Source of the DNA: Haloarcula salinisoli | Lineage (GTDB): Archaea > Halobacteriota > Halobacteria > Halobacteriales > Haloarculaceae | Direction: 5' to 3' | NCBI RefSeq assembly: GCF_019599405.1 | Contig: NZ_RKLQ01000001.1 | Location: 186,001 to 250,000 of the forward strand | DNA: 64,000 bases | Shown: one piece after another, positions 1 through 8,061 of the stretch | How the letters are laid out: each line of letters opens with the position of its first letter | Position numbering within the stretch: position 1 is the first letter of the stretch | The notes under the pieces: generated by a model | Told to the model about the DNA's origin: nothing | The model's database searches: none | Seen by the model: the letters and a program-made list of their open reading frames with translations, nothing else | Position numbers and translations under genes: made by a program

Positions 1-248
1 AGTGTCGCCCCGTCGAAGCCGTCGACTCGCGACCCGTTCAGGACGTTCGCCCGGTCGGCGACGGGGCCGTCGGCGGCGACGAGTCGCTCTGCCGTGGCCG
101 CGGCGACCCGGCGCTCGTCGGGCGTCCGCTCGGCGCTCGCGATGGCCGAGTCGGCCAGCCCGAGCCCGAGCGCCGTCACCAGCGTCAGCAGGACCAGTGC
201 GACGGCGACGGCGGGCAGCGTCGTCTGCGCCCGGGTCGAGGGCGTCAT
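1..248 (-). CDS. Pilin-like secreted/membrane protein (3' end beyond window)
   Basis: Only the N-terminal 82 or so residues are inside the window; the gene runs off the left edge. The start ATG overlaps the stop of the upstream gene in an ATGA arrangement, so it is the fifth gene of the pilus operon. A short polar N-terminus (MTPSTRAQTTLP) is followed by a hydrophobic helix rich in Ala, Val and Leu and then an acidic, Arg-rich stretch. This is the layout of haloarchaeal pilin-like DUF72xx proteins, which are processed or anchored through the N-terminal helix. Function is inferred from position in the operon. Confidence 0.7.
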   Translation of the reverse strand, partial: MTPSTRAQTTLPAVAVALVLLTLVTALGLGLADSAIASAERTPDERRVAAATAERLVAADGPVADRANVLNGSRVDGFDGAT

Positions 249-691
249 CCTCGCGCCCCCAGTCTGATAGTCAGGTTTCCGCGCGACCCACTGACAGTGA
301 CGACGGTGTCGGCCCCGGAGTACCACGTTCCCGTGACGTTCCCGACCCGGTCGGGCAGCACCGGTCGCGCCTGGCCGCCGACCTCGTCGTCGGGGTGGGA
401 AAGCAGCAGATGGCTGCCGTTGGCCCGGATACTGTACGGGGACCCGTCGATGGTCCCGGGGAGGTCGACCCGCTGGCTGGCGGCTACGTTCCGGCCCCGC
501 GGCGGGACAGCCCGCTCTACCTCGGCAGTCGCTTCCGCTAGTGCCCGCTCGCCCAGCTGTGCTCCTACGGCCCCCTGATAGGCCGGAATCGACCCGCCGT
601 ACAGCACCGTCGTCAACAGCGTGATGTACAGCACCACGATAGACAGCGAGAGCAGCTTCTCGACGACCGTGCTGAGCCCGCGGTTATCCAC
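245..691 (-). CDS. Type IV pilin-like protein
   Basis: 148 residues. The N-terminus (MDNRGLSTVVEKLLS) resembles archaeal class III signal peptides: a short charged segment and then a roughly 20-residue hydrophobic helix (LSIVVLYITLLTTVLYGG). The rest is a small, probably beta-rich extracellular domain. It overlaps the preceding gene (stop of 684-1403) by 8 bp and the following gene by 4 bp, so translation is probably coupled. The operon also carries the ATPase and membrane platform of a type IV pilus system, so a minor pilin or assembly accessory role is likely. I do not recognise an exact family. Confidence 0.75.
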   Translation of the reverse strand: MDNRGLSTVVEKLLSLSIVVLYITLLTTVLYGGSIPAYQGAVGAQLGERALAEATAEVERAVPPRGRNVAASQRVDLPGTIDGSPYSIRANGSHLLLSHPDDEVGGQARPVLPDRVGNVTGTWYSGADTVVTVSGSRGNLTIRLGARG

Positions 692-1403
692 CTGTCACCT
701 CCGTGTTCGTCCGGTGGACGACCAGCTGGAGCTCCTGTTGGCCCGCGACGCCGGCGATAACACTGGGCACGCCGTCGCCGTCGATATCCCGCGTGGACGT
801 CGACAGCCCGCGCTCGCGAAGATATCGGGCCACCGGGTCGGGTGTAGCCGTCTCGATAGCGATGCGGTAGTCCGCCCGCGGGAGCGCCGTCCGGTTGTGG
901 GTGACGTTGGTCCGCAGCCGGGCGGTGACACCGCCGCTTCCGCTGACGGTCGACCCGCGCTCGCCCAGCGTGACGGCTCCGACCACCAGCGTATCGGTGT
1001 CCCGCGTGACAGTCACCGGCGACCCCCGAACCAGCCACGCGTTGCCTGGCTTCCCTCGCGTGATGGCGCCGCCGACGAAGCCGACGCGGTTCGCCCCCGA
1101 GGTGTAGACCAGCCCGCCGATATCGACCTCTCGCCGGACACCGCTGGTGTTCAGGATGCGGAGCTGGCGGTCCACCGTTGCGAGTTCACCCTCGCTGAAC
1201 TGCACGTCCACGCGGTTCGGCCCGGTCTGCTCGACCGGGCGGAACTCGCTATCGAGTGCGTTCGCGACACGGCGTTCGTCGGCCGTCGCCGTCTGGCCGT
1301 CGATGATGCTTCCGACCACGGTCGTCAGCCCGCCCAGCGCGATGGTCGTGATACCGAGCAGGAGGACGATACCGACGACGTGGGACTGGGCGCGGCCGGT
1401 CAC
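684..1403 (-). CDS. Type IV pilin-like protein with N-terminal SHVVGIVLLLGIT-type helix
   Basis: 239 residues from a GTG start that overlaps the stop of the platform gene (GTGA). This start gives the N-terminus VTGRAQSHVVGIVLLLGIT, the 'aQsh-v-gi-lll' pattern common in haloarchaeal pilin-like (DUF7289-type) proteins; longer upstream starts would bury it. One membrane helix is followed by a Thr/Val-rich extracellular domain of about 200 residues. It is the third gene of the operon and is presumably a substrate or accessory of the pilus machine encoded upstream. Confidence 0.8.
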   Translation of the reverse strand: MTGRAQSHVVGIVLLLGITTIALGGLTTVVGSIIDGQTATADERRVANALDSEFRPVEQTGPNRVDVQFSEGELATVDRQLRILNTSGVRREVDIGGLVYTSGANRVGFVGGAITRGKPGNAWLVRGSPVTVTRDTDTLVVGAVTLGERGSTVSGSGGVTARLRTNVTHNRTALPRADYRIAIETATPDPVARYLRERGLSTSTRDIDGDGVPSVIAGVAGQQELQLVVHRTNTEVTGG

Positions 1404-3289
1404 AGCAGCCCCACCCCCGCGTAGATGGCGTAGGCCGAAAGCACCAGTGCGCCCGAGTGGAGTAGCGCCTCGTAGAACCCCCGGCTCGCCGTCCCGGCGA
1501 ACCAGCCCGAGGCCAGCATCGTCGCCTGGGTCACGACGTAGAACCGGTAGCGCTCCCTCGCGGGGTCGATGGCCGACGGGTCGAAGGCAACGGTCCGACT
1601 GCTGGCGACCGTCGAGAGCTGGGCGAACTCCGAGAGGACGTAGACGTTCATCGCGACGGTGATACCGACCACCAGTAAGGCGGTGGTCCAGCCGACAGCG
1701 ACGTACACTAAAAGTGCTGACCGGAGCGATTTCCGCTGGTGGTAGAGCCGACCGATCTCGGTCTGGAGCGTCTCGAAGACGTCTTCGGCGTCGGTACCCG
1801 CGTCCAGCGCCCCGACGACCAGCCCGATGGTCTGTTCGGCCATCGGCGTCCCGACGCGGTCGACGAACTGGTCGAGCGCGGCCGCCCGGCGGTCGGCGGC
1901 CGCCTCGTTCGGGCTGTCGGCCAGCGAGAGTGTAAAGGAAAGCGCTTCGACATCCTCGGCCAGTGCGCCCAGCTGGACCTCCTCGGCGACCCGTCGCACG
2001 GCCTCGGGAAACGGCCGCCCGAGCGCGACGTGGCCGGCCACCGCGTGCACGAAGTCCTGTATCTCCCGGTCTTTCGCGTCGTCGCGGCGAGCGCGGCGGA
2101 CGGCCACCAGCCCGACGGGGAGACTGGCGCCGACGTACGACAACAAGAGGACGTTCACGGGTCGGTACCCCAGCCACCAGAGCCCGGAAGCGAGTACCAG
2201 CCCGAGGGGGAGACAGATCACCAGCGCGCTGGCGGGGTTCGACGTGCCCGTCCGGAGGACACCGACGAGGCTGTCAGGCAACCCGTAGCTCGGTGCGGCA
2301 GTGTTCCGTGGCCGCAGGCTCGTGACGATGAACGCGGCGACGATTCCGGTCGACAGCACGAACACAGCGCTGCTGTAGACGACGACCGAGCGGACGGAGG
2401 TCGCGCCCAGCGGCGTCGTGATGGGCTGGGACAGCCGCGGCGAGAGCACACCCATCACCGTGACAATGAGGACGACCAGCGCCGGAATCACCAGCAGGAC
2501 GACGAAAAGCTCCGCCAGGAGCTCCAGATAGCCGGTCGCCCGCTCGTGCCGGCGGCTCTGTTCGTGTGAGAGCAGGCGTCCTTCCATCTCCAGATACCCC
2601 TCCAGCGAGTCGGGACTCTGGTTGGCGTGTTCGCGAAATTTCAGCAGGAACGGCGCCAGCAGGTCCCGCGAGGGCGTCTCGCTCGCGACCCGTTCGAGCC
2701 CGACGTCGAGGCTTCCGGTGAGCGTCCCGCGGTTGAGCGCACGGCGAAACTCCACGGCCGTCTCCCCGTAGGCCTCCTGCTCGGCGACGGCGCGGAGCAT
2801 TTCGGTTCTGTCGTGAGTCCCCGACGCGAGCACGCGGAGATATCTGACGGCGCCGGGCAGCGTCGTCGCGATGTCGGCCGCACGGGCCTGGGCGACCCAC
2901 GAGAGGTAGCGGTTGCCAAGCGCCAGGACGGCCCACCGCGAGCCGACGCCGACCGCGAGTGCGAGCACGAGTGCGACGGCCAGCCGGGAGACGGGGGGTA
3001 ACGCCAGCCGGTTGAGGACCGGGACGGACTGTCCCAGTGCCGTGGTGAGGCGGTCGAAGGTGCTCGCCGGCAGCGCCAGCGCCAGTGCGCCTGTCGACAG
3101 ACTCGTGAGGACGAGCACGAGCCACGCCAGTCCGTACACTCGCGCGAGATACAGCCCGAACCCGGTGTCGGGGTGGGCCGCCCGGTAGCGCTCTCTGGTC
3201 GTCGTGTGTCGGTCGTCGTCCGTATGGTGGGCAAAGAGCGCGTAGAGCCCGCGGTCTACCAGGCCGAGGCTTTGCCCCTCAGTCGTCAT
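1400..3289 (-). CDS. Type IV pilus/secretion membrane platform protein (T2SF/PilC-TadC-like)
   Basis: 629 residues from the ATG reading MTTEGQSLG, which lies just inside the 3' end of the ATPase gene (11 bp overlap). The protein has two T2SF-like halves: a cytoplasmic helical domain, a pair of membrane segments (around LAELFVVLLVIPALVVLIVT), more membrane segments in the middle, a second helical domain, and C-terminal membrane segments. This matches the duplicated FlaJ/PilC3-type platform of archaeal pili, which anchors the ATPase at the membrane and passes on its motion. Gene order ATPase-platform-pilins is the usual archaeal one. Confidence 0.88.
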   Translation of the reverse strand: MTTEGQSLGLVDRGLYALFAHHTDDDRHTTTRERYRAAHPDTGFGLYLARVYGLAWLVLVLTSLSTGALALALPASTFDRLTTALGQSVPVLNRLALPPVSRLAVALVLALAVGVGSRWAVLALGNRYLSWVAQARAADIATTLPGAVRYLRVLASGTHDRTEMLRAVAEQEAYGETAVEFRRALNRGTLTGSLDVGLERVASETPSRDLLAPFLLKFREHANQSPDSLEGYLEMEGRLLSHEQSRRHERATGYLELLAELFVVLLVIPALVVLIVTVMGVLSPRLSQPITTPLGATSVRSVVVYSSAVFVLSTGIVAAFIVTSLRPRNTAAPSYGLPDSLVGVLRTGTSNPASALVICLPLGLVLASGLWWLGYRPVNVLLLSYVGASLPVGLVAVRRARRDDAKDREIQDFVHAVAGHVALGRPFPEAVRRVAEEVQLGALAEDVEALSFTLSLADSPNEAAADRRAAALDQFVDRVGTPMAEQTIGLVVGALDAGTDAEDVFETLQTEIGRLYHQRKSLRSALLVYVAVGWTTALLVVGITVAMNVYVLSEFAQLSTVASSRTVAFDPSAIDPARERYRFYVVTQATMLASGWFAGTASRGFYEALLHSGALVLSAYAIYAGVGLL

Positions 3290-5498
3290 CGGTCTCGACC
3301 TCCAGATGCAGCGGGTCCGTCTCGCCGCCCTGTCGGCGGAGGCGCTCGACCGTCGCGGCCTCATTAGTCTCCAGGTCGGCGAGGACGCCGAACAGCTCCT
3401 GGAAGTCAGTTATATCCTCCCTGACGAGATACTGCACGTATCTGTGGCGGCGGTGGAAGGTCTCTTCGACGGTCTCGACCGATTCGTCTCGGAGCCGTGC
3501 CAGCCGGTCGAAGATACCCGTTTCGACGCGTCTGTGACTGTCGCCCAGCTGCGGGTGGTCGTACGCCAGATCGAACGAGCCGTCGGGGCGGTGCCGACAG
3601 AGTGTGTTGTAATGAATCCGTTCGCCGTCTTTCTCGATGGTTCCACCCCGGTCGCCGTCGAGTGGCTCGTCGAGGAACTCGACGACCTCGCCGACGTAGC
3701 GCTCGCCGCCGACGTGACGCGGGAAGGCGACGAGGTCGATTTCGCTCAGCAGGTAGGTCGGAACGCCCTTCTCGATGATGCGGTTGACGAGTGTCTCGAC
3801 GTCGGCCGCGTGGGTGGTGCCCAGCACCCCGTGTCCCGTGTTCAGCGTCTCGGCGAACGTCTCGAAGGAGGCCTGGGTGTTTATCTCGGCGATGACCTCG
3901 ACGTCAGGGTTGAGGTAGTTGCACTGGGTCATGAGGTCGGCCATCGTCACCCGGCGGTGGTCGCGCTCGTGGTCTCGGGTCGTGAGAGAGACGCCCGTCT
4001 CGTGTGGAATCTGGACCTCGCGAGACCCCTCGTCGATGCTGATTGGACGGTCCCGATAGGGGATAAAGGGCATGTGGGCGTTCATCAGCGTCGTCTTGCC
4101 GGCCCCGGTCGGCCCCGAGAACAGGACGACGCCGTGGGACTCGTAGAGGAGCCAGAGCAAGGCGACCAGTTCCGTCGGCATCGAGTCCCGTTTGACGAGG
4201 TCGACCGGTGTCATGGCGTCGGCGGACTGCTTCCGGATTGAGATGTGCGGGCCATCTTCGCTGATAGTGGGGAGGGCGACCGCACAGCGGATGGTCTCCT
4301 CGGCGTCGTGGATGCCATCGCCCTCGGGGTCGATGTTGACCTTCGCGCTGGGGTTCGAGGCGTTGAGTTCGGTGCCGTCGTCGGCCGCTAGTTGTGTCAC
4401 GACGTTGACGAACGCCGACTCGTCCTCGAAGGTGAGGTTGGTCGGGACGCGGCCGTCGTGGCCCAGGTCCGCCCTCGGCAGCACCTTCACACGCTCGCCG
4501 ACGCGGTTGGCCTCGATATCCTCCAGCGTGTGGTCGCGGATGGGGACGGTGAGCTTGCCGTAGCCCACCAGGTCACGCAGCACGTAGTACAACAGGTCGT
4601 CGCGGCGGTCGTCGGCGAATCGCTGGTCCAGCGGCGGGACCGCGAGGTCGAGTTCCGCCAGCGCCGACCGCGCCCGGTAGGCCACCGCGTCGAGCCACTC
4701 GGTCGTGTTACGGACCGTCAGCTGTCGCGCGAGCAGCGACGTGGCCCGCTCGCGGACGAATCCAACGCGGTCCTCGACGACGCCGTCGACGCTGGTCTCC
4801 CACACCCGCTCTTTGCAGGCCGCGATGAGCTCTTCGTCGCCCGGGAGCAGGTCCGGTTCCCGGACGGCGTACTTCGTGGTGAAGGGGTCACTGCCCAGCA
4901 GGTGTTCCCGGTAGACGATGACGGGTATCTCGAACCCCTGGAAGGTGACGGTGTGGCACTCGACGCGCTCGCTGGCGAAGCGCTCGATGAACTCGGGGTC
5001 CTCGAGCTCGGTCGCCGCGGGGGCGTAGTCCTCCGTGTGGACGACGACGCTGTCTTCGGTCACGTCGGCGACGTCGATGCGGTCGTCCAGCGCGTAGGGG
5101 GTCAACTCGTCAAGACACGCCAGCGAGCACAGGGCGTGGTAGGCGACGCGCCGACGGCTCGCGGGCGAACGATCGATGAGCCGGTCGATGACCCGCCGGT
5201 GTTTCGGCTCGAACCCCTGTTCCATCCGTTCGACGGCACCCTCCCGCGTGCGTGGCCGCTCGATGTTGGCGCCGTCGAAGTGGGACTCGACAGTTTCCAG
5301 CGCGTCGCGGTCGCTCGGCGAGAGCACCGGTTCCCGGACCTCGTAGCGGAAGCCGTCGGCCTGGCGGACGGTCACGACGACGCCCGGATGGATCTCGTCC
5401 TGTTCGCGCACGTCCGGCGCGTACCACGCGTCGGGGTCGTCTGGCGGGACCGGTGCCGGGACTGTCGGTCGTTGCTCCCCGGCTGCTCGCGAACTCAT
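3279..5498 (-). CDS. Type II/IV secretion system ATPase (PilB/FlaI-like)
   Basis: 739 residues. The C-terminal half carries Walker A (GPTGAGKTTLMN, about residues 461-472), an acidic Walker B region and the Asp/His boxes typical of the FlaI/GspE superfamily. An N-terminal domain of about 250 residues precedes it. The enzyme would power assembly of type IV pili or a related surface structure together with the platform protein downstream. It is the first gene of the operon; an A/T-rich TATA-like element lies about 25 bp upstream of the ATG. Confidence 0.9.
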   Translation of the reverse strand: MSSRAAGEQRPTVPAPVPPDDPDAWYAPDVREQDEIHPGVVVTVRQADGFRYEVREPVLSPSDRDALETVESHFDGANIERPRTREGAVERMEQGFEPKHRRVIDRLIDRSPASRRRVAYHALCSLACLDELTPYALDDRIDVADVTEDSVVVHTEDYAPAATELEDPEFIERFASERVECHTVTFQGFEIPVIVYREHLLGSDPFTTKYAVREPDLLPGDEELIAACKERVWETSVDGVVEDRVGFVRERATSLLARQLTVRNTTEWLDAVAYRARSALAELDLAVPPLDQRFADDRRDDLLYYVLRDLVGYGKLTVPIRDHTLEDIEANRVGERVKVLPRADLGHDGRVPTNLTFEDESAFVNVVTQLAADDGTELNASNPSAKVNIDPEGDGIHDAEETIRCAVALPTISEDGPHISIRKQSADAMTPVDLVKRDSMPTELVALLWLLYESHGVVLFSGPTGAGKTTLMNAHMPFIPYRDRPISIDEGSREVQIPHETGVSLTTRDHERDHRRVTMADLMTQCNYLNPDVEVIAEINTQASFETFAETLNTGHGVLGTTHAADVETLVNRIIEKGVPTYLLSEIDLVAFPRHVGGERYVGEVVEFLDEPLDGDRGGTIEKDGERIHYNTLCRHRPDGSFDLAYDHPQLGDSHRRVETGIFDRLARLRDESVETVEETFHRRHRYVQYLVREDITDFQELFGVLADLETNEAATVERLRRQGGETDPLHLEVETDDD

Positions 5499-5520
5499 TT
5501 GGCGGGTTTGGCCGAGTGTC

Positions 5521-5530
5521 GGTATTTAAA
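5521..5530 (-). promoter_or_regulatory. TATA-like promoter element of the pilus operon
   Basis: The plus strand reads ggtatttaaa, which gives TTTAAATA on the minus strand. It lies 23-32 bp upstream of the ATPase ATG, the spacing expected for a leaderless haloarchaeal transcript. Confidence 0.5.
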
Positions 5531-5538
5531 ATTCCACC

Positions 5539-5867
5539 CTATCTAGTTTGAATATATAATTCTGGCGCCCGCTCGGTTGTATTTGGTCGGCACACGAGGT
5601 ACGTCTGATGCCGGATATTGTGCCGTATTTCCCGGGATAGTGCTCCAGTGCGAACCAACCCAGTACAAGGATCACCCATGCCGTCCCAGAACGGCGTGAC
5701 GAGGAGCTGAGGTGTCGTCACGGCGACGAGTAGCGCCGAAACGATGGGGACGTACTCACCACAGTCGAACCGTCGCCAGCCTCGCCGTACTGGGCTCTGT
5801 ACCCGTCGGCCCAACTGCGGGACAACTATCCGACAGATTCAGGTCGGTGGTTGCTGCACGTCCCGGT
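5539..5867. other. Intergenic stretch with a doubtful short minus-strand reading frame
   Basis: About 370 bp separate the pilus operon from the next plus-strand gene. A minus-strand frame of about 90 codons (5539-5814) contains a hydrophobic segment (YVPIVSALLVAVTTPQLLV) but starts only at a TTG codon and shows no recognisable domain. It could be a small membrane protein or a decayed fragment. I see no RNA gene here. Confidence 0.2.
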
Positions 5868-6743
5868 ATGTCCTCCGCCGAACCGCCTGCCACGGGGAAG
5901 CAGGCACGCGTCGCCGCCCTGCAGTGGGGTCTGGTTCAGACGTTCGTCCTCGACACGCTGGCTCGATTCCTCCGGAACTACTACCGGGCGACGACCACGG
6001 CCTTCTTCCCCCCGGACTGGGTGAGTTCGCTGCAGTTCGCCACGCCGCTTGGCCTGGTCGTCGGCGCTGTCGGCGGCTACCGCTGGGTCACGAGTGGGCC
6101 CGGGGCGACGACCGCCGCGGCCCACCGCGACCGCGTCGTGTTCGTCGGCGCGCTACTCGTCGGGTGGGCCCTCGCGATAGTGCCGACGCTCGCCGCCCAG
6201 TGGCTGCTGGGTGAGGCGTTCTTCACCGTTCCGTACTTCGTCATCCCGACCCTGTCCGCTATCTCGGCGGCGCTGGGCGCCGTCGCGGTCACCTACCGCG
6301 TCGACCCGGCGGCGCTGCGACGGCGTCGAGCGCGACTGCTCGGCGCGGTCCAGGGCGCGTTCGTCGGCCTCGCGCTCGGGCTGGTCGGCTTTATCCTGTA
6401 CAGCAACTACCTCATCGCGACACGGGATAATTTCTCGGTGGACGGCAGTCCCGGCATCGTCCTCGGCGTCGTGGTCGGCGCGCTCGTCGGCTACGCGCTG
6501 GCCGACCGACTCCGAAGCGGCGACCGCGCCGCGGAGTTTCTCGTCCTCTTCGTCTGCTCGCTGACCGTTCTCAGCCTGGGGCTCTCGCTCGGACAGACGG
6601 CCCTCGCGGCGGTCGGTGTCCCCGTCGGATTCGGCTGGTCTGGCGCGTCGCTGGGCCTGTCGACGGTCGCGTCACTCCTGCTTTCGGGCTATCTGGCCTA
6701 TGGCGCAGAGACTGCCGTCTATCGGCGCTTCGTCGACGGCTGA
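5868..6743 (+). CDS. Multi-spanning membrane protein of unknown function
   Basis: 291 residues from the ATG reading MSSAEPPATGKQ. Upstream in-frame codons look non-coding, with basic composition unlike haloarchaeal proteins. After an N-terminal amphipathic segment there are about seven hydrophobic stretches, several Gly/Ala-rich (for example GIVLGVVVGALVGYALADRL). I recognise no catalytic motif. It stands alone between the divergent pilus operon and a convergent oxidoreductase gene, so context gives no function. Confidence 0.7.
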   Translation: MSSAEPPATGKQARVAALQWGLVQTFVLDTLARFLRNYYRATTTAFFPPDWVSSLQFATPLGLVVGAVGGYRWVTSGPGATTAAAHRDRVVFVGALLVGWALAIVPTLAAQWLLGEAFFTVPYFVIPTLSAISAALGAVAVTYRVDPAALRRRRARLLGAVQGAFVGLALGLVGFILYSNYLIATRDNFSVDGSPGIVLGVVVGALVGYALADRLRSGDRAAEFLVLFVCSLTVLSLGLSLGQTALAAVGVPVGFGWSGASLGLSTVASLLLSGYLAYGAETAVYRRFVDG

Positions 6744-6803
6744 ACGACCAGTTCGACCAGGCCGGGGACGGGGCGCTCGCGTCTGGCGACGCCCCCACCG
6801 GCC

Positions 6804-7823
6804 TTAGCTCCGCTCGCCGACTTTCACGAGCTGCTTCCCGACGTTCTCGCCCTCGAACAGCCCGAGGAAGGCGTCGGGGGCCGCTTCCAGCCCCTCGGTG
6901 ACGGTCTCCTCGTACTGTAGCTGGCCGGTCTGGATGAACCCGCCCAGCCGCTCCAGTGCGTGGTCCCAGCGGTCCTGATAGTCGCCGACGAGAAAGCCCT
7001 CGACGCTGGCGCGAGTCTGGATGAGCTGAGTGAGCTTGCGCGGGCCGGTCGGCTGTTCGGTCGCGTTGTAGAGGGAAATCTGTCCACAGACCGCGACCCG
7101 CGCGTCTCGGTTCAGTTGCCCCCAGACGGCGTCGGTGATGGGGCCGCCGACGTTGTCGAAGTAGCAGTCGACGCCGTCGGGACAGCGCTCTGTGAGCGCA
7201 ACTGTTAGGTCGTCGGTGGTGTCGTAGTTGACCGCGGCGTCGAAGCCAAGGTCGTCGGTGAGCCAGTCACATTTCTCGTCGCTGCCGGCGACGCCGACGA
7301 CGCGGGCACCCGCTATCGAGGCGACCTGGCCCGCGACGGAGCCGACGGCGCCCGCGGCCGCCGAGACGACGACGGTGTCGCCGGGGTCGGGGTCGGCGAC
7401 GTCGGTCATGCCGAAGTAGCCGGTGATGCCGGGCATCCCCAGCACGCCCAGCGCGGTCGAGACCGGCGCAAGCTCCGGGTCTACCTGCCGCAACTCGTCA
7501 CCGTCGGCGACGGCGTGGTCGGCCCACAGGAGGTTGCCGGTCGCCACGTCGCCGGCTTCGAAGCCGTCGTGGTTCGATTCGACGACCTCGCCGACGACGC
7601 CGGCCTCCATCGGCTCGTCGACGCCCCACGGCTCCGCGTAGGACTCCGCGTCGCGCATCCGGCCGCGCATGTAGGGGTCGACAGAGAGGTACAGCGTCCG
7701 GACGAGCACCTCGCCGGGGCCGGGTTCGGGGCGGGAAACGGTCACCAGTTCGAAGTTCTCGTCTGTGGGTTCGCCGGTCGGTCGGCTCGCGAGTCGCCAC
7801 TGTCTGGTCTGGTCGGAGGTCAC
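6804..7823 (-). CDS. NADP-dependent oxidoreductase, MDR superfamily (leukotriene B4 dehydrogenase/CurA-like)
   Basis: 339 residues from a GTG start (VTSDQTRQWRLASRP); further upstream the frame becomes basic and lies in a pseudogene remnant. The N-terminal GroES-like domain (EVLVRTLYLSVDPYMRGRM) and the Rossmann domain (VSAAAGAVGSVAGQVA, then YFDNVGG) are characteristic of zinc-independent medium-chain reductases acting on enones, quinones or prostaglandin-like substrates. No structural zinc ligands are evident. The gene is monocistronic, and its physiological substrate cannot be inferred. Confidence 0.9.
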   Translation of the reverse strand: MTSDQTRQWRLASRPTGEPTDENFELVTVSRPEPGPGEVLVRTLYLSVDPYMRGRMRDAESYAEPWGVDEPMEAGVVGEVVESNHDGFEAGDVATGNLLWADHAVADGDELRQVDPELAPVSTALGVLGMPGITGYFGMTDVADPDPGDTVVVSAAAGAVGSVAGQVASIAGARVVGVAGSDEKCDWLTDDLGFDAAVNYDTTDDLTVALTERCPDGVDCYFDNVGGPITDAVWGQLNRDARVAVCGQISLYNATEQPTGPRKLTQLIQTRASVEGFLVGDYQDRWDHALERLGGFIQTGQLQYEETVTEGLEAAPDAFLGLFEGENVGKQLVKVGERS

Positions 7824-7889
7824 GTTCGCCGGTCGTGCTCGCGAGGGGTGAAGGTTCGCTTCTGTGTCGCCGACCGTCCCGTCGGGGCG

Positions 7890-8022
7890 CGGTGAGGGCG
7901 TAGAGTTTCTCCGCCGGGATACGTGACACCGTCGACGACGGCGGGCGCGCGGTGGCCAGCGCCGCTGGACTGGTCGGTCTCGTAGCGCCACACGTCGCTA
8001 CCGTCGGCGGCCGTGATTCCAG
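7890..8022 (-). pseudogene. Decayed C-terminal fragment of a PQQ-type beta-propeller gene
   Basis: On the minus strand one frame reads GITAADGSDVWRYETD then APAVVDGV, and the next frame continues IPAEKLYALTAP. These are the last blade and end of a PQQ/WD40-like propeller of the type encoded intact at 11518-12753, whose end reads FFPAERLYAIAG. The switch of frame in the middle shows a frameshift, and no start or upstream blades remain. It lies just upstream of the oxidoreductase start. Confidence 0.65.
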
Positions 8023-8061
8023 TCCGTGACACTTAATTGTAGTTATATATGTAGTAAATAT

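Noticed and set aside
4392-5546. A 384-codon plus-strand frame over the pilus ATPase gene
   Set aside because: Antisense shadow; the ATPase has Walker motifs in the opposite direction.
5712-5867. Longer N-terminus for the membrane protein at 5868
   Set aside because: The added 52 residues are basic and Ser/Arg-rich, unlike the rest and unlike haloarchaeal proteins; the ATG at 5868 starts the acceptable sequence.
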